Positions 1-8,222 of a DNA stretch of 64,000 bases are shown here, piece by piece. This stretch comes from JBJHBP01 sp050485645 (lineage in GTDB: Bacteria; Pseudomonadota; Gammaproteobacteria; Steroidobacterales; Rariloculaceae): NCBI GenBank assembly GCA_050485645.1, contig JBJHBT010000021.1, positions 1 through 64,000 on the forward strand, in the 5' to 3' direction. Below the pieces are notes generated by a model, which worked only from the letters and a program-made list of their open reading frames with translations, ran no database searches and had not been told where the DNA came from. The translations under genes and the position numbers were made by a program. Position 1 is the first letter of the stretch. Each line of letters begins with the position of its first letter.

Positions 1-257
1 ACCCTATATCGGCGTATACATGGCTACACATACACGCCAGAAACGCAGCCGCACGTCGCCTACCCCCTTGTTGAAGCAGGGAATACTGATCACCAATGGC
101 TAAAAATCGGGCGGGAACTTCAGGCTAAACAGATTTTTCGGTCGTTATGTCAATCAACTGATAGGGCAATTGCGAGCGCCGTCACGGCGCGCGAATCTGT
201 CATCCGCCAAAGTACGCACACCTTCAACGATGGCCCGCGCCACCTGCGAATTTACGT
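1..257. other. window edge, no assignable gene
   Basis: This stretch precedes the first gene. One plus-strand frame is open from the window edge to a TAA near base 104 and could be the end of a gene lying outside, but the roughly 33 residues are not recognisable. From about base 105 to 257 there is no convincing coding or RNA signal. Confidence 0.4.
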
Positions 258-872
258 ATGCCCAACACCACTCGAGACCTCTTCGGATCGACGCCCTGGC
301 TTAACGCACCCTGGCATGATTCGCTGACCGGCGCGCTGACGCGACAGCATTTCATGGACCTGGTGTACGAAGAGCGCCAGCACGCCAACGAGTCCGGTCT
401 GCCGTTCGTCATCATGGTGGCGGACCTCGACGGACTGCGCTCCGTGAATGAGCGTCTCGGCCAGCGCACCGGAGACGCTGTGCTGGTGTCAGCGAGCGAG
501 GGCCTGCGTGAACTGCTGGCGCGTCATCCATGGCACGACCTCGATGCCTGTTTCGCACGCTTCGACGGCGACAGCTTCGCACTGATGGCGCGCGAATGTG
601 ATCTGGATGTCGGCCATCGACTGGCCGAAGCCTATCGTCGGCGCATCGCCACCACCGCGATGGCCGAGCACTGCATGATGACGACGTCGGCCGGTGTCGC
701 GCAGTATCAGCCGGGTGAGTCCATCGACGAGCTCATTGCCCGTATCGAGCGCGCCCTGCATCTGGCGAAACAGTTCGGCCCGGATCGCGTCGAGGCGGCG
801 CCGCTGACCAGGGCCCAGTCGGCGTGCTCCAACGTGGTGCCGCTGCGCCCGAGGATGCGTACCGGCATCTGA
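258..872 (+). CDS. degenerate GGDEF-domain protein
   Basis: A 204-residue protein consisting mostly of one GGDEF fold. The domain opens with the family-typical DSLTGALTR (about residues 21-29), followed by the metal-site strand ADLDGLRSVNERLGQRTGD. The active-site loop reads FDGDSFAL instead of (G/A)GDEF, so diguanylate cyclase activity is doubtful; it may bind c-di-GMP or GTP or act as a regulator. There is no transmembrane segment or sensor domain. ATG at 258 is the first start that leaves the whole domain. The gene stands alone and faces the minus-strand SWIM gene. Family assignment is good; catalytic loss is inferred from the motif only. Confidence 0.8.
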   Translation: MPNTTRDLFGSTPWLNAPWHDSLTGALTRQHFMDLVYEERQHANESGLPFVIMVADLDGLRSVNERLGQRTGDAVLVSASEGLRELLARHPWHDLDACFARFDGDSFALMARECDLDVGHRLAEAYRRRIATTAMAEHCMMTTSAGVAQYQPGESIDELIARIERALHLAKQFGPDRVEAAPLTRAQSACSNVVPLRPRMRTGI

Positions 873-1003
873 CATACCTGCCGATACACAAAGGGCAGGC
901 CGAAGGCCGCCGGCGGATTCGTATCCGTTTCGCGGACCGGTCATTCATCGCTCGGCCGCCTCGGATGTGAGAACCCACTCGCGCTACGCTGCGGGCCGGC
1001 GTT

Positions 1004-1972
1004 TCACCTGACGTCGCGCCTTTTGGCCTTGGCGACCTTCGCGGCCTTCGCGACCTTGGTAACCTTGGCGGCCTTGGTAACCTTGGCGACCTTGGCGACC
1101 TTGGTGGCCTTGGTGGCCTTGGTGGCCTTGGCGGCGCTCTTCTTGCCCGCTCGGGTGCCAGCCGCCTTCGGCGTCTTCACGGCACGTCTCGTTCCGGTCT
1201 GGCTGGTCGGCGTTGCCGCGGCAGCCGACGACACGCCTTCCATCGAAACGCCTTCCATGTCGATATCGACTCCGAACACCGACGACAGCGCCCCGGTCTG
1301 CAGTACACGACCTTTGCGTACCCGACCGTTAGCTGCCGGCTGATCGACAGCGGCCTCGACCAGTTCGGCAGGATCCACACCGCGCAGCGTGAACAGCAAT
1401 CCGGGCTCGTGGTCGAGCCGCGCGCCAACACCATAGAGCGTCGCGGCCACATGCTTGCACATGGCGGCCCAGTCCGGACACGAGCAGTCCAGGGTGATCT
1501 CGCGGGGTGACGGAAACAGACCCTCACCCTTGCGCGTGACGATTTCCATGACACTCCTGGAGATGGAGCCCCGGAGCAGCTCGACCAGCGAGTCGATCCG
1601 CCCCGCGCACCGCCCCCTGATCTCCGTCCACCGCTTCCTGGCAAGCGCCTTGATCCCGATATCCACCGTGTAGAGCTCGGTACCGCTGACCAGCGCGCGA
1701 ACATGGCCGGCCGCGATCTGCAGGTCGAGCACAGAGCCGTTGCGCACATAGGTCCGTCCGCGGGGGAGACGATTGGCGTAGTCGCTGTACGCTTCAAGGT
1801 TCTTGCACCAGGCCTCGCCCCAGAAAGTCGTGGCGATCTTGCGTCCCGAAACCTCAACGGGCGCAACCTCGCGGCCGGTCTTTTTCATCGAAGCGATTTT
1901 CTTCGCGGCTCGCCGACGGCGCTCGGCCACCGGCACGTAGGATGGCCAGTCGCTATCGTAGTACCTACCCAT
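1004..1972 (-). CDS. SWIM zinc-finger protein with lysine/alanine-rich tail
   Basis: A 322-residue protein with a SWIM zinc finger (CxCx6CxH: C163, C165, C172, H174, inside CSCPDWAAMCKH), a fold used for nucleic-acid or protein contacts. The N-terminal half matches the usual bacterial SWIM family (W/Y-rich start, KIASMKKTGR, FWGEAWC). From about residue 275 the protein becomes a low-complexity tail of AK/TK/VAK units resembling histone H1-like tails, likely to bind DNA non-specifically. It begins 63 bp after the stop of the SNF2 helicase gene on the same strand. SWIM proteins next to SNF2 helicases are a recurrent bacterial pair, so the two probably act together on DNA or RNA-protein complexes; the substrate is unknown. 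Confidence 0.85.
   Translation of the reverse strand: MGRYYDSDWPSYVPVAERRRRAAKKIASMKKTGREVAPVEVSGRKIATTFWGEAWCKNLEAYSDYANRLPRGRTYVRNGSVLDLQIAAGHVRALVSGTELYTVDIGIKALARKRWTEIRGRCAGRIDSLVELLRGSISRSVMEIVTRKGEGLFPSPREITLDCSCPDWAAMCKHVAATLYGVGARLDHEPGLLFTLRGVDPAELVEAAVDQPAANGRVRKGRVLQTGALSSVFGVDIDMEGVSMEGVSSAAAATPTSQTGTRRAVKTPKAAGTRAGKKSAAKATKATKATKVAKVAKVTKAAKVTKVAKAAKVAKAKRRDVR
1023..1135. repeat. degenerate 9-bp tandem repeats coding an AK-rich tail
   Basis: Imperfect units such as ccttggtgg, ccttggcga and ccttcgcgg recur through this stretch. Read on the minus strand they encode the AKVTK/AKATK tail of the SWIM protein. Because units are multiples of three, copy-number change would lengthen or shorten the tail without breaking the frame. 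Confidence 0.75.
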
Positions 1973-2035
1973 GATTCATCTCACGGTCCATCTCACGGTT
2001 CCCTCTGGCAGTGTCCTTCCGGGACCAGGTGCGGC

Positions 2036-4783
2036 TCACTGGTCAGTGTATCCATCGACGGCGCTGCTCAGGTCGAGCGACACCATCGCCATCAACGCCT
2101 CGTTGCTCATCTCCGTCAGGGATGACTCGGCGCCTCCTTCGAGCACTTCATCGGAAAGCGCCTGCTTGCCCGCGATAAGCTCGTCGATGCGCTCCTCCAC
2201 CGTGCCACGACAGACGAACTTGTGAACCAGCACGTTCTTCTGTTGCCCGATGCGAAACGCGCGATCCGTCGCCTGGTTCTCCACCGCCGGGTTCCACCAT
2301 CGGTCGAAGTGGATCACATGGGACGCCGCTGTCAGATTCAGCCCGGTGCCGCCAGCTTTGAGCGAGAGCACCATGAACGGCACACGATCGTCTTCTTGAA
2401 AGCGCTTGACCAGCCCTTGGCGCTGCTTGACCGGTGTTCCGCCGTGCAGCACGAGCCCCGTGTTACCAAAGATCTCGGCCAGAAAACCAGACAGCGGCTC
2501 GGTCATCTCGCGGAACTGGGTAAACACCAGCACCTTGTCCTGGCGGGCGCAGATCGATTCGCAAAGCTCGCGCAGTCGCGCAAACTTGCCGCTATCCGCC
2601 GGTTCGTAGGCGCCGTCACCGAGCCACTGGGAGGGGTGGTTGCAGATCTGCTTGAAGCGCATCAGAAACGCCAGGATCACACCCCGTCTCTCAATGCCAT
2701 CGAGCTCCCTGATGGCTTTTTTCATCTCGTCGACGGACTGCCTGTACAGCGCGACCTGGCGTCTGCTCAGCAGACAGTGGGCAGTGAGCTCGGTTTTGTC
2801 AGGCAGATCGGCAATGACGTTCCGGTCGGTTTTGAGTCGGCGCAGAATGTAAGGCTGAACGAGCCGGCGCAGCGGCGCGTAGGCTCCCGGCTTGCTCGAC
2901 GCCATCGACTTGCACAGGCGATTGAAAGCCTGGGCCGAGCCCAGAAGGCCGGGGTTCAGGAAGTCAAAAATCGACCACAGATCTCCAAGGTGGTTTTCCA
3001 CCGGCGTGCCTGTCAACGCCAGACGCCAGGTCGATTGCATCGCCTTGACCGCCCTGGTCTGTTTCGCACTCGGGTTCTTGATGGCCTGGGCTTCGTCGAG
3101 AATCACGTTGCGCCACACGACATCCTTCATCCACGCGGTGCGCATGACCGTGCCGTAGGTCGTGATCACCGCATCATGAGCCGATACCCGTGTTGTCGAC
3201 AGGCTGGTCAGCTCGGCTGACGGGATGCGCGAAGGGTGAGCGATGAGCACCCTGAGCCGCGGCGCGAAACGCTCGATCTCGAGCCGCCAGTTGTCCACGA
3301 GCGAAGCCGGCACCACCAGCAGATCCGTGCCCTTGTCCCGATCATGCCGGCTCATGTTGAGGATCCCGAGCACCTGAATCGTCTTGCCCAGGCCCATGTC
3401 GTCGGCCAGACAGCCGCCAAGCCCCAGGCCGCGCAACGTCGAAAGCCACTGGATACCCCGCTTCTGATAGGGTCTCAGTTCGGCGTTGAGGCCAGCGCCC
3501 GATTCGATGTCCGCGCGCAGCTCCTGCGACCGCAGCGCATCGAGTCTGGACGACAGCCACTTGCCGGCGATAACCTCCGACCACTCCGGGCGCGCGTCCT
3601 CCATCGGCTCGACATCACCATCGAGCCGGACGCCGGTCAGCATGCGCATGGCGTCGCCGAAGCTGACCCCACCCGCCTGCGCCTGCTTCTGAACATCTCG
3701 CCACTGGTCGAGCACCCGCGACAGCTTGGCACGGTCGACTTCAACCCATTTGCCCTTGATCAGTACGAGGCCGTGGCCGGCACCGAGCAGCGCCTCGATC
3801 TCCCGCTCCGTGAGCTTCCTGCCGTTCAGGGTGAGATTGACATCGAAGTCCAGAAGGGCCTCCATCCCCAGGGCGGATGGTGCCTTCGCGCCGATCGACA
3901 CGGAGACTGTGGGACGGGGTTTGCTCCTGGCGTTCCACCAGTCGGGCATGCGCACGATGACGCCGGACTCCTCGTACAGCGCAGTCTCGCAGAGAAACCG
4001 GTGGGCCTCCTTCGGCGTCCAGGAGAGCGGATGATAGATGTCGCCGGCGTCGACCAGCTCGCGTATGAACTCGCTGTGTTCGGCGACGCGCGAAAGTGGT
4101 GCCAGCAGGGCAAGAAGCTTCTGCCGGTTTTTCGTCCCTGCGTAATCCTTCAGCGCTCTGCCCAACGGCAGGTGCTGGGGCCTGGCGTGTTTGGAGACCT
4201 TGTGGACGTAGGTAGCGATGAAGGCGAACGGATACGCCGGATCACGCTTGTTCTCGGCCAGGTGAAAGCAGACGCGGCCGACGACGTGCCAGACTGAGCT
4301 GTGTACTTTCAGGTATCCCTGGACGCCGTCCTGGTAATCCCTGGCCTTCGAAGAGAGAGCCGCCCCTGCGTCGGACCAGATGTCGTGCAGGAGATCAGCC
4401 TGCACGAACTCGGCGCCGGCCATCGGAGGCACGGCCTGACTCAGAGCCGAGAGCTCTTCGGGGTCCGGATCGGGAATGGTGAGGCACTGAGGGTCGGTCG
4501 GGTCGAGCGCGCCGCAGACTCGCGCGACGAATGCCCTCCCGACGTCGCGCCAATAGGACAGCGACGGGGGAAGATCGGTCGACAGCTGGGCCGCGGCGAG
4601 ATGCAGGACGCCCTCGCCACGGCCCTTGCCGAAGGCGGCGACGATTTGTCCGGCGGCTTTGGGCGAAAGCCGGGGTCCGTCCTCGTACGACCCCCGCTGG
4701 ACGTCGATGCGACCGCTGGGCGTCAACCGGCAGACGAGCGTTGCCGTGTCTTTGGAGGCGTTGTCCGATGCTGGCCGAGTCAT
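2036..4783 (-). CDS. SNF2-family DEAD/DEAH-type helicase
   Basis: A Swi2/Snf2 ATPase of about 915 residues. The helicase core carries motif I LADDMGLGKT near residue 460, motif II DEAQ near 560, motif III LTGTP near 590, and motifs V-VI AGGTGLNL and QATDRAFRIGQQ near 820-845. Upstream lies a bacterial SNF2-associated region (LTEREIEALL ... KGKWVEVD). Such enzymes translocate on double-stranded nucleic acid and remodel bound proteins. ATG at 4783 is preferred because it overlaps the TGA of the preceding small ORF in an ATGA junction; an in-frame ATG at 4807 would add eight residues. The SWIM gene follows on the same strand. Family call is certain; the biological role (transcription recycling, repair or defence) is open. 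Confidence 0.92.
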   Translation of the reverse strand: MTRPASDNASKDTATLVCRLTPSGRIDVQRGSYEDGPRLSPKAAGQIVAAFGKGRGEGVLHLAAAQLSTDLPPSLSYWRDVGRAFVARVCGALDPTDPQCLTIPDPDPEELSALSQAVPPMAGAEFVQADLLHDIWSDAGAALSSKARDYQDGVQGYLKVHSSVWHVVGRVCFHLAENKRDPAYPFAFIATYVHKVSKHARPQHLPLGRALKDYAGTKNRQKLLALLAPLSRVAEHSEFIRELVDAGDIYHPLSWTPKEAHRFLCETALYEESGVIVRMPDWWNARSKPRPTVSVSIGAKAPSALGMEALLDFDVNLTLNGRKLTEREIEALLGAGHGLVLIKGKWVEVDRAKLSRVLDQWRDVQKQAQAGGVSFGDAMRMLTGVRLDGDVEPMEDARPEWSEVIAGKWLSSRLDALRSQELRADIESGAGLNAELRPYQKRGIQWLSTLRGLGLGGCLADDMGLGKTIQVLGILNMSRHDRDKGTDLLVVPASLVDNWRLEIERFAPRLRVLIAHPSRIPSAELTSLSTTRVSAHDAVITTYGTVMRTAWMKDVVWRNVILDEAQAIKNPSAKQTRAVKAMQSTWRLALTGTPVENHLGDLWSIFDFLNPGLLGSAQAFNRLCKSMASSKPGAYAPLRRLVQPYILRRLKTDRNVIADLPDKTELTAHCLLSRRQVALYRQSVDEMKKAIRELDGIERRGVILAFLMRFKQICNHPSQWLGDGAYEPADSGKFARLRELCESICARQDKVLVFTQFREMTEPLSGFLAEIFGNTGLVLHGGTPVKQRQGLVKRFQEDDRVPFMVLSLKAGGTGLNLTAASHVIHFDRWWNPAVENQATDRAFRIGQQKNVLVHKFVCRGTVEERIDELIAGKQALSDEVLEGGAESSLTEMSNEALMAMVSLDLSSAVDGYTDQ

Positions 4784-5118
4784 ATTGGTCCCAGAAGCCT
4801 GATCCATCTCCAGAAGTATTCGATCATCTCGAGGGAGCGCCAGGCCTCCTCCCAGCCGCCGCAGCGGTCAGGCGCGTCGAGCACGTCGACGAGTGTGCGC
4901 TCCAGTGTCGTGACCCGTGCGACGCCGCCGGCATGGCGATGTTCGGCCAGCCCACCGCCGAGGTCGGCACGGTCTCGTAGCGAAACGGGAGCCTGGACCG
5001 GCACGAACTCGAGATCGCGAAACACGAAACGCCGCTGCCGTGCGCGGGTGAGGTAGTGGAAGCGGCTCCACACCGAGTAAGCTCTGCCATGAAACTGGAG
5101 CGCAGCGTGCCAGGACAC
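4780..5118 (-). pseudogene. AbiEi-like antitoxin fragment
   Basis: An ORF of 112 codons with a GTG start that keeps the middle of an AbiEi-type (type IV toxin-antitoxin) antitoxin/regulator: SWHAALQFHG resembles the conserved ALHYHGL segment and TTLERTLVDVLDAPDRCGG matches the hallmark of the family, followed by WEEAWRSLE. The N-terminal winged helix is missing, because upstream is the stop of the TPR gene in the same frame, and the usual C-terminal helices are replaced by about 15 unrelated residues. The cognate AbiEii nucleotidyltransferase is absent. Its TGA overlaps the SNF2 ATG (ATGA), so it may still be translated for coupling. Most likely a relic. Confidence 0.55.
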
Positions 5119-5145
5119 GACTCTGAAAACTGTCGAAGCACTGGC

Positions 5146-6021
5146 TCACCAAGCTGCCGTCTCCATCTCGTCCCAGGTCTTGCCGTCCTCGACGGCGGCG
5201 AGGTTGAAGCGAGCGCCCTGATTGTCGCTCGGGTTCAACCATAGCTGCTTTTGGAAGACGGCGGCGGCCTTCTGCACGCTGCTCAGCCGCCAGAGACACA
5301 GGCCTTTGCCGTGCAGGCAGCGGAGATAGGGGCGATTGTCGATGAGACCCCACGGCAGCGCGTCGCGAAACGCCGGGCCGAGCGAGAGCTCGCCGATGGC
5401 GGCGCCGACTTCGTAGTGGCGCAGCGCGTGGTCAGGACGGTGGTCGAATTCGATGTTGCCGAGATGGGCGTGCGCATCGAGGCACCGCAGGTCTTCAGCA
5501 AGCAGATCCATCAGAATCGCCCGGGCACCGGCGTAGTCGCCGGCATCTTTTCGTTCGGCAGCCTCTATGATCGGATCGGAATCGAAGTCCTCGGGATCGG
5601 CGCCGGGAATCACCTGCTCCATCTCGAAGCGCCGCCGTTTGCCGTGCGCGACGATGGCTTGCGCCCAATCGTCCAGGGGCTCGTCTTCGTCGCCCCAATA
5701 CTCCTCCGCGGGGTCCCACTCGCCCATGTCGCGAAGGGCCAACGGCGTCAGGCCGAGGGCTGAAACGTCCTGGCGGATCGAAGTCACGGCGCCCGCCAGA
5801 TATCTGTGCTGCTTGTGGATCCATTCCTTCGTGGGAACGACCGTTACGATATCGCCCGGAACTTCGTCCCGGATAGCAGTTCGAAGCGTGAGCTCGCTGG
5901 CCGTGCCGGGTACGCGGCAGCGCAGCGCGCTCGACTTGCAAACGAGGACAATAAGCTCAGTGGGGCTGCCGATGGCGATGTCTGCGTCGGTTGATTGCTC
6001 GTTCTGTTCGTCGATCGTCAT
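5146..6021 (-). CDS. TPR-like protein of unknown function
   Basis: A 291-residue acidic, soluble protein without signal peptide. The C-terminal half shows helix-pair repeats (AGARAILMDLLAED, DAHAHLGNIEF, ALRHYEVGAAIGE, KAAAVFQKQLWLNP) typical of tetratricopeptide scaffolds; the N-terminal half (GDIVTVVPTKEWIHKQ; MGEWDPAEEYWGDEDEP) is not a domain I recognise. ATG at 6021 is chosen because a further upstream in-frame start would read through an intrinsic terminator at 6032-6059. It lies upstream of the AbiEi relic and SNF2/SWIM genes on the same strand and may belong to that transcript. Function not assigned. Confidence 0.7.
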   Translation of the reverse strand: MTIDEQNEQSTDADIAIGSPTELIVLVCKSSALRCRVPGTASELTLRTAIRDEVPGDIVTVVPTKEWIHKQHRYLAGAVTSIRQDVSALGLTPLALRDMGEWDPAEEYWGDEDEPLDDWAQAIVAHGKRRRFEMEQVIPGADPEDFDSDPIIEAAERKDAGDYAGARAILMDLLAEDLRCLDAHAHLGNIEFDHRPDHALRHYEVGAAIGELSLGPAFRDALPWGLIDNRPYLRCLHGKGLCLWRLSSVQKAAAVFQKQLWLNPSDNQGARFNLAAVEDGKTWDEMETAAW

Positions 6022-6031
6022 CTCGGTGCCT

Positions 6032-6059
6032 GAAAAAGCAAGGGCCTCCGAAGAGGCCC
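6032..6059 (-). terminator. intrinsic terminator with UUCG tetraloop
   Basis: On the minus strand GGGCCTC-TTCG-GAGGCCC forms a perfect 7-bp stem with a UUCG tetraloop, followed by TTGCTTTTT. It would end transcription coming from the 8437-6180 direction. It sits only about 10 nt before the ATG of the TPR gene at 6021, so it could also act as a leader attenuator. Confidence 0.8.
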
Positions 6060-6179
6060 CGCGCCCGGCAGCCGAAGCCACTGGGGTAGTGGTCGATAAT
6101 GGTAATTCAGGGCGTGCCGTCAGTCACGAGGCTGCGCCCGCTCGCCGTCCGCCGTGCCGATGTGGCGCGCCGCAAGCCG

Positions 6180-6377
6180 TCATCGCTCGGGCCGCGACAC
6201 AGGTTCGTATACGGCGACCTCGACATCGGACAAATCGCCCAGAGTCGTCTCGATCAGCGCGCGCACGTCCTGCCAAGCGAGGCCACGCTGTCCGCAGCCG
6301 AGCGGCGGCAGCGCAATCGAACGAATCGCAAGCTCCTGCTCGGCCTGCAGCAGATTGCCGCGGGAAAAGTGCAGCAT
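6180..6377 (-). pseudogene. DarG-like macrodomain remnant
   Basis: A 65-codon ORF retaining the C-terminal half of a macrodomain of the DarG/ADP-ribosylglycohydrolase type: AIRSIALPPLGCGQRGLAWQDV is the conserved ligand-loop and helix, ending in DVEVAVYEP. The start (HFSRGNLLQAE) may be the true macrodomain N-terminus, joined after loss of about 100 central residues. DarG antitoxins remove ADP-ribose from DNA placed by DarT; no DarT is readable upstream. The ORF is much shorter than a macrodomain (about 150 residues), so it is taken as a decayed antitoxin. Confidence 0.6.
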
Positions 6378-6586
6378 CAGTGCACCTCCGCCGAAGACCG
6401 GGTGACTTGCCGTATGGTGCCCATATAAGCAGGAAATCTGCCTGTATGGCGACTTATCAGCAAGTCAGTAGGGCTCTGGAGGGTTATGGCTGTGCTCGGC
6501 GTTCCGACCGGATCTTCGGCGCCGACCGCGCAAGCTCGTGCAATTGCTTCACCGGCGATGAAGGTGAAGTGGCCGGGCTTCTGCAA

Positions 6587-6982
6587 TTATCTCAACACAA
6601 GGCGAGCAGCGCCTGCGAGCTCGACAGCGATCGCCTTCTGACTCTCTTTTTCGTTGGGCCAGCCCACGATTCCGACGTGTCGCGCCTCACCCTCGTCGTA
6701 CCGCAGGTGTATGCCCGCAGCGACCGCGGCATCATGGCTGAAATCCGCGCGCCCATGCATTCGGGCCGGAGGTGGTCTCGTATCCGCGACATGAACCTCG
6801 AGGTGAGTCCAGGTCCGTGCATCATCCAATCCCTCCGTATCCGTCGCGGATGTTTCCAGCACTCCGCTACCCGGATCACGCACGGGAAGGAAGGCTCGAG
6901 GTTTGACCAGGTTCTTCGCGGACGAATAGTCGCGTGAGCTGAAGAGTACTCGCGAAAGTCGCCGCCCGACTCGGGACGTCAC
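6587..6982 (-). CDS. small unknown protein, last gene of TIGR04255 operon
   Basis: A 131-residue protein with a GTG start at 6982 that overlaps the TGA of the preceding gene (GTGA). It begins with a basic stretch (FSSRDYSSAKNLVKPRAFLP), has a central acidic/aromatic part ending in HLEVHVAD, and finishes with GWPNEKESQKAIAVELAGAARLVL. I have seen this pattern in short unassigned bacterial proteins but know no function. No signal peptide, membrane span or catalytic motif is evident. Its coupling to the gene upstream implies a fixed stoichiometry with the ENWDGHGA protein and the TIGR04255 protein. Confidence 0.7.
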   Translation of the reverse strand: MTSRVGRRLSRVLFSSRDYSSAKNLVKPRAFLPVRDPGSGVLETSATDTEGLDDARTWTHLEVHVADTRPPPARMHGRADFSHDAAVAAGIHLRYDEGEARHVGIVGWPNEKESQKAIAVELAGAARLVLR

Positions 6983-7479
6983 GGCGCGTACAGTCTGCGA
7001 AGACTGCTCAACAGGTTCGGGGGCAGCTCGTCGATGAACGCCTCGCTGCCGCTCTGGCGGGCTACTCCAAACCTGCCGGCGTAGGCTATCGTTCCGTCGG
7101 CGCCGATGCTTACCGAAAGCAGCCAGTCGCGCTCGCGAATCCAGTCCAGGGACACTTCTCCGTCTGGATCCACGCTGAACTCCGGCAGGGGGAACGCAGT
7201 GGGCAATAGCTTAATGAAGGCCGAAGCCACTTGCGCGGCCACCGGATTCACCGGACGGGCACCATGTCCATCCCAGTTCTCGACCAAAGCTTCCTGCACT
7301 GCTTCCTCGAAGGTCGAAATCAGCTCGCCGTAGCGGGTCGCGAACGCGGCGGAATCGCGCAGATACGCATCGCGCGCCGACGTGAAGCAGTCGTGAATCT
7401 TCTCCGCCGCGGCGCTCACGGCGCGGCTGGGCGGCTGGGCAAACATGCTCGTCCCATGGCTTGAGAGGACCGCGCTCAT
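6979..7479 (-). CDS. unknown protein with ENWDGHGA motif
   Basis: A 166-residue soluble protein. The centre carries EAVQEALVENWDGHGARPVNP, a motif common in short proteins that travel beside TIGR04255 genes, followed by a PEFSVDPDGEVSLDW strand pair and SVSIGADGTIAYAGRFG. No enzyme motif is apparent. The ATG at 7479 overlaps the stop of the TIGR04255 gene (ATGA), and its own stop overlaps the next start. This places it as the third gene of the operon. Function unknown; a structural or adaptor partner of the TIGR04255 protein is a guess. Confidence 0.72.
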   Translation of the reverse strand: MSAVLSSHGTSMFAQPPSRAVSAAAEKIHDCFTSARDAYLRDSAAFATRYGELISTFEEAVQEALVENWDGHGARPVNPVAAQVASAFIKLLPTAFPLPEFSVDPDGEVSLDWIRERDWLLSVSIGADGTIAYAGRFGVARQSGSEAFIDELPPNLLSSLRRLYAP

Positions 7480-8222
7480 TCGTACATCTCCACCGTCTTC
7501 TTGGTGACACTGCTAAAAAACATCGCGTTCTTGATGTCGCGAATCTCGTTCAGCGTTGCCTCGATCTCGTCCCCTATCGGGACAGTGCCTTCCCTGGCCA
7601 CATCGAAGTCCAGGTACACCGTCACGCCGCCGGCCTGCGAGCTCGGCTCAACCGCCTGTGTGATCCAGCCTTTGAACTTGCCGTTGACGCAGTCCACGCT
7701 TGTGCGGTGAAAGAAACCGGAAATGGTAGCGGGGATACCCTTGGGCAGCTGTGGCGGCGTCGTCAGAAAATCGGAAAGATCCTGAGAGGGGGGAGGGAGA
7801 TCCAGCTTGTTGATATAGCGGAGCGCGACACGAGTCGCCGCTGCCGGTTGGGCGATCCTCAGATACTCTTTCCACAGAGTCGACGATTCCTTCCTGATCT
7901 GTTTCCAGGATGTGTAGGGAGCCAGGCGGCTGAACGTGTAACCGTCGCGCCGAAACTGAACGATCTGTTTTTTGTCGGCCGATAGGAATCGAATGCCCGC
8001 GGAACCCAAATCCTTCGCGCCGGCGGCGACGTTGTGTGCGCCGGCCTGGTCCACGGGGAAGGTCGCCTGGAAAGTCCGTATCTCGTCGATGCCAGGATAC
8101 TCCTGTCGGACCCGGTCATGCACGGCACGGAACTCCGCCTCGTCGGTTACCTTGGCTCCGGCTACCCTGATATCGATCACTGCTTCGAGGATCGGCGCGT
8201 TGGGAAGATGGCGCGGTTTCAT
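7476..8222 (-). CDS. TIGR04255 family protein
   Basis: A 248-residue protein of the sporadically distributed TIGR04255 family. The N-terminus RHLPNAPILEAVIDIRV is the family signature, followed by a QFRRDGYTFSRLAPYTSW strand, ALRYINKLDLP and a long acidic C-terminus. The ATG at 8222 is chosen because it overlaps the TGA of the 72-residue gene (ATGA) and leaves exactly the family N-terminus; an earlier in-frame start would overlap that gene. Family members are scattered among bacteria, often in mobile or defence-like regions, with no established biochemical activity. It is the largest component of a four-gene coupled operon. Confidence 0.82.
   Translation of the reverse strand: MKPRHLPNAPILEAVIDIRVAGAKVTDEAEFRAVHDRVRQEYPGIDEIRTFQATFPVDQAGAHNVAAGAKDLGSAGIRFLSADKKQIVQFRRDGYTFSRLAPYTSWKQIRKESSTLWKEYLRIAQPAAATRVALRYINKLDLPPPSQDLSDFLTTPPQLPKGIPATISGFFHRTSVDCVNGKFKGWITQAVEPSSQAGGVTVYLDFDVAREGTVPIGDEIEATLNEIRDIKNAMFFSSVTKKTVEMYE

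Noticed and set aside
1023..1135. CRISPR-like array
   Set aside because: The short units are 9 bp, contiguous and code for the AK-rich tail of the SWIM protein; there are no spacers. No CRISPR array was seen in the window.
3236..4297. Long plus-strand ORF opposite the SNF2 gene
   Set aside because: It is the antisense of a clear helicase gene; long antisense frames are normal at this GC content.
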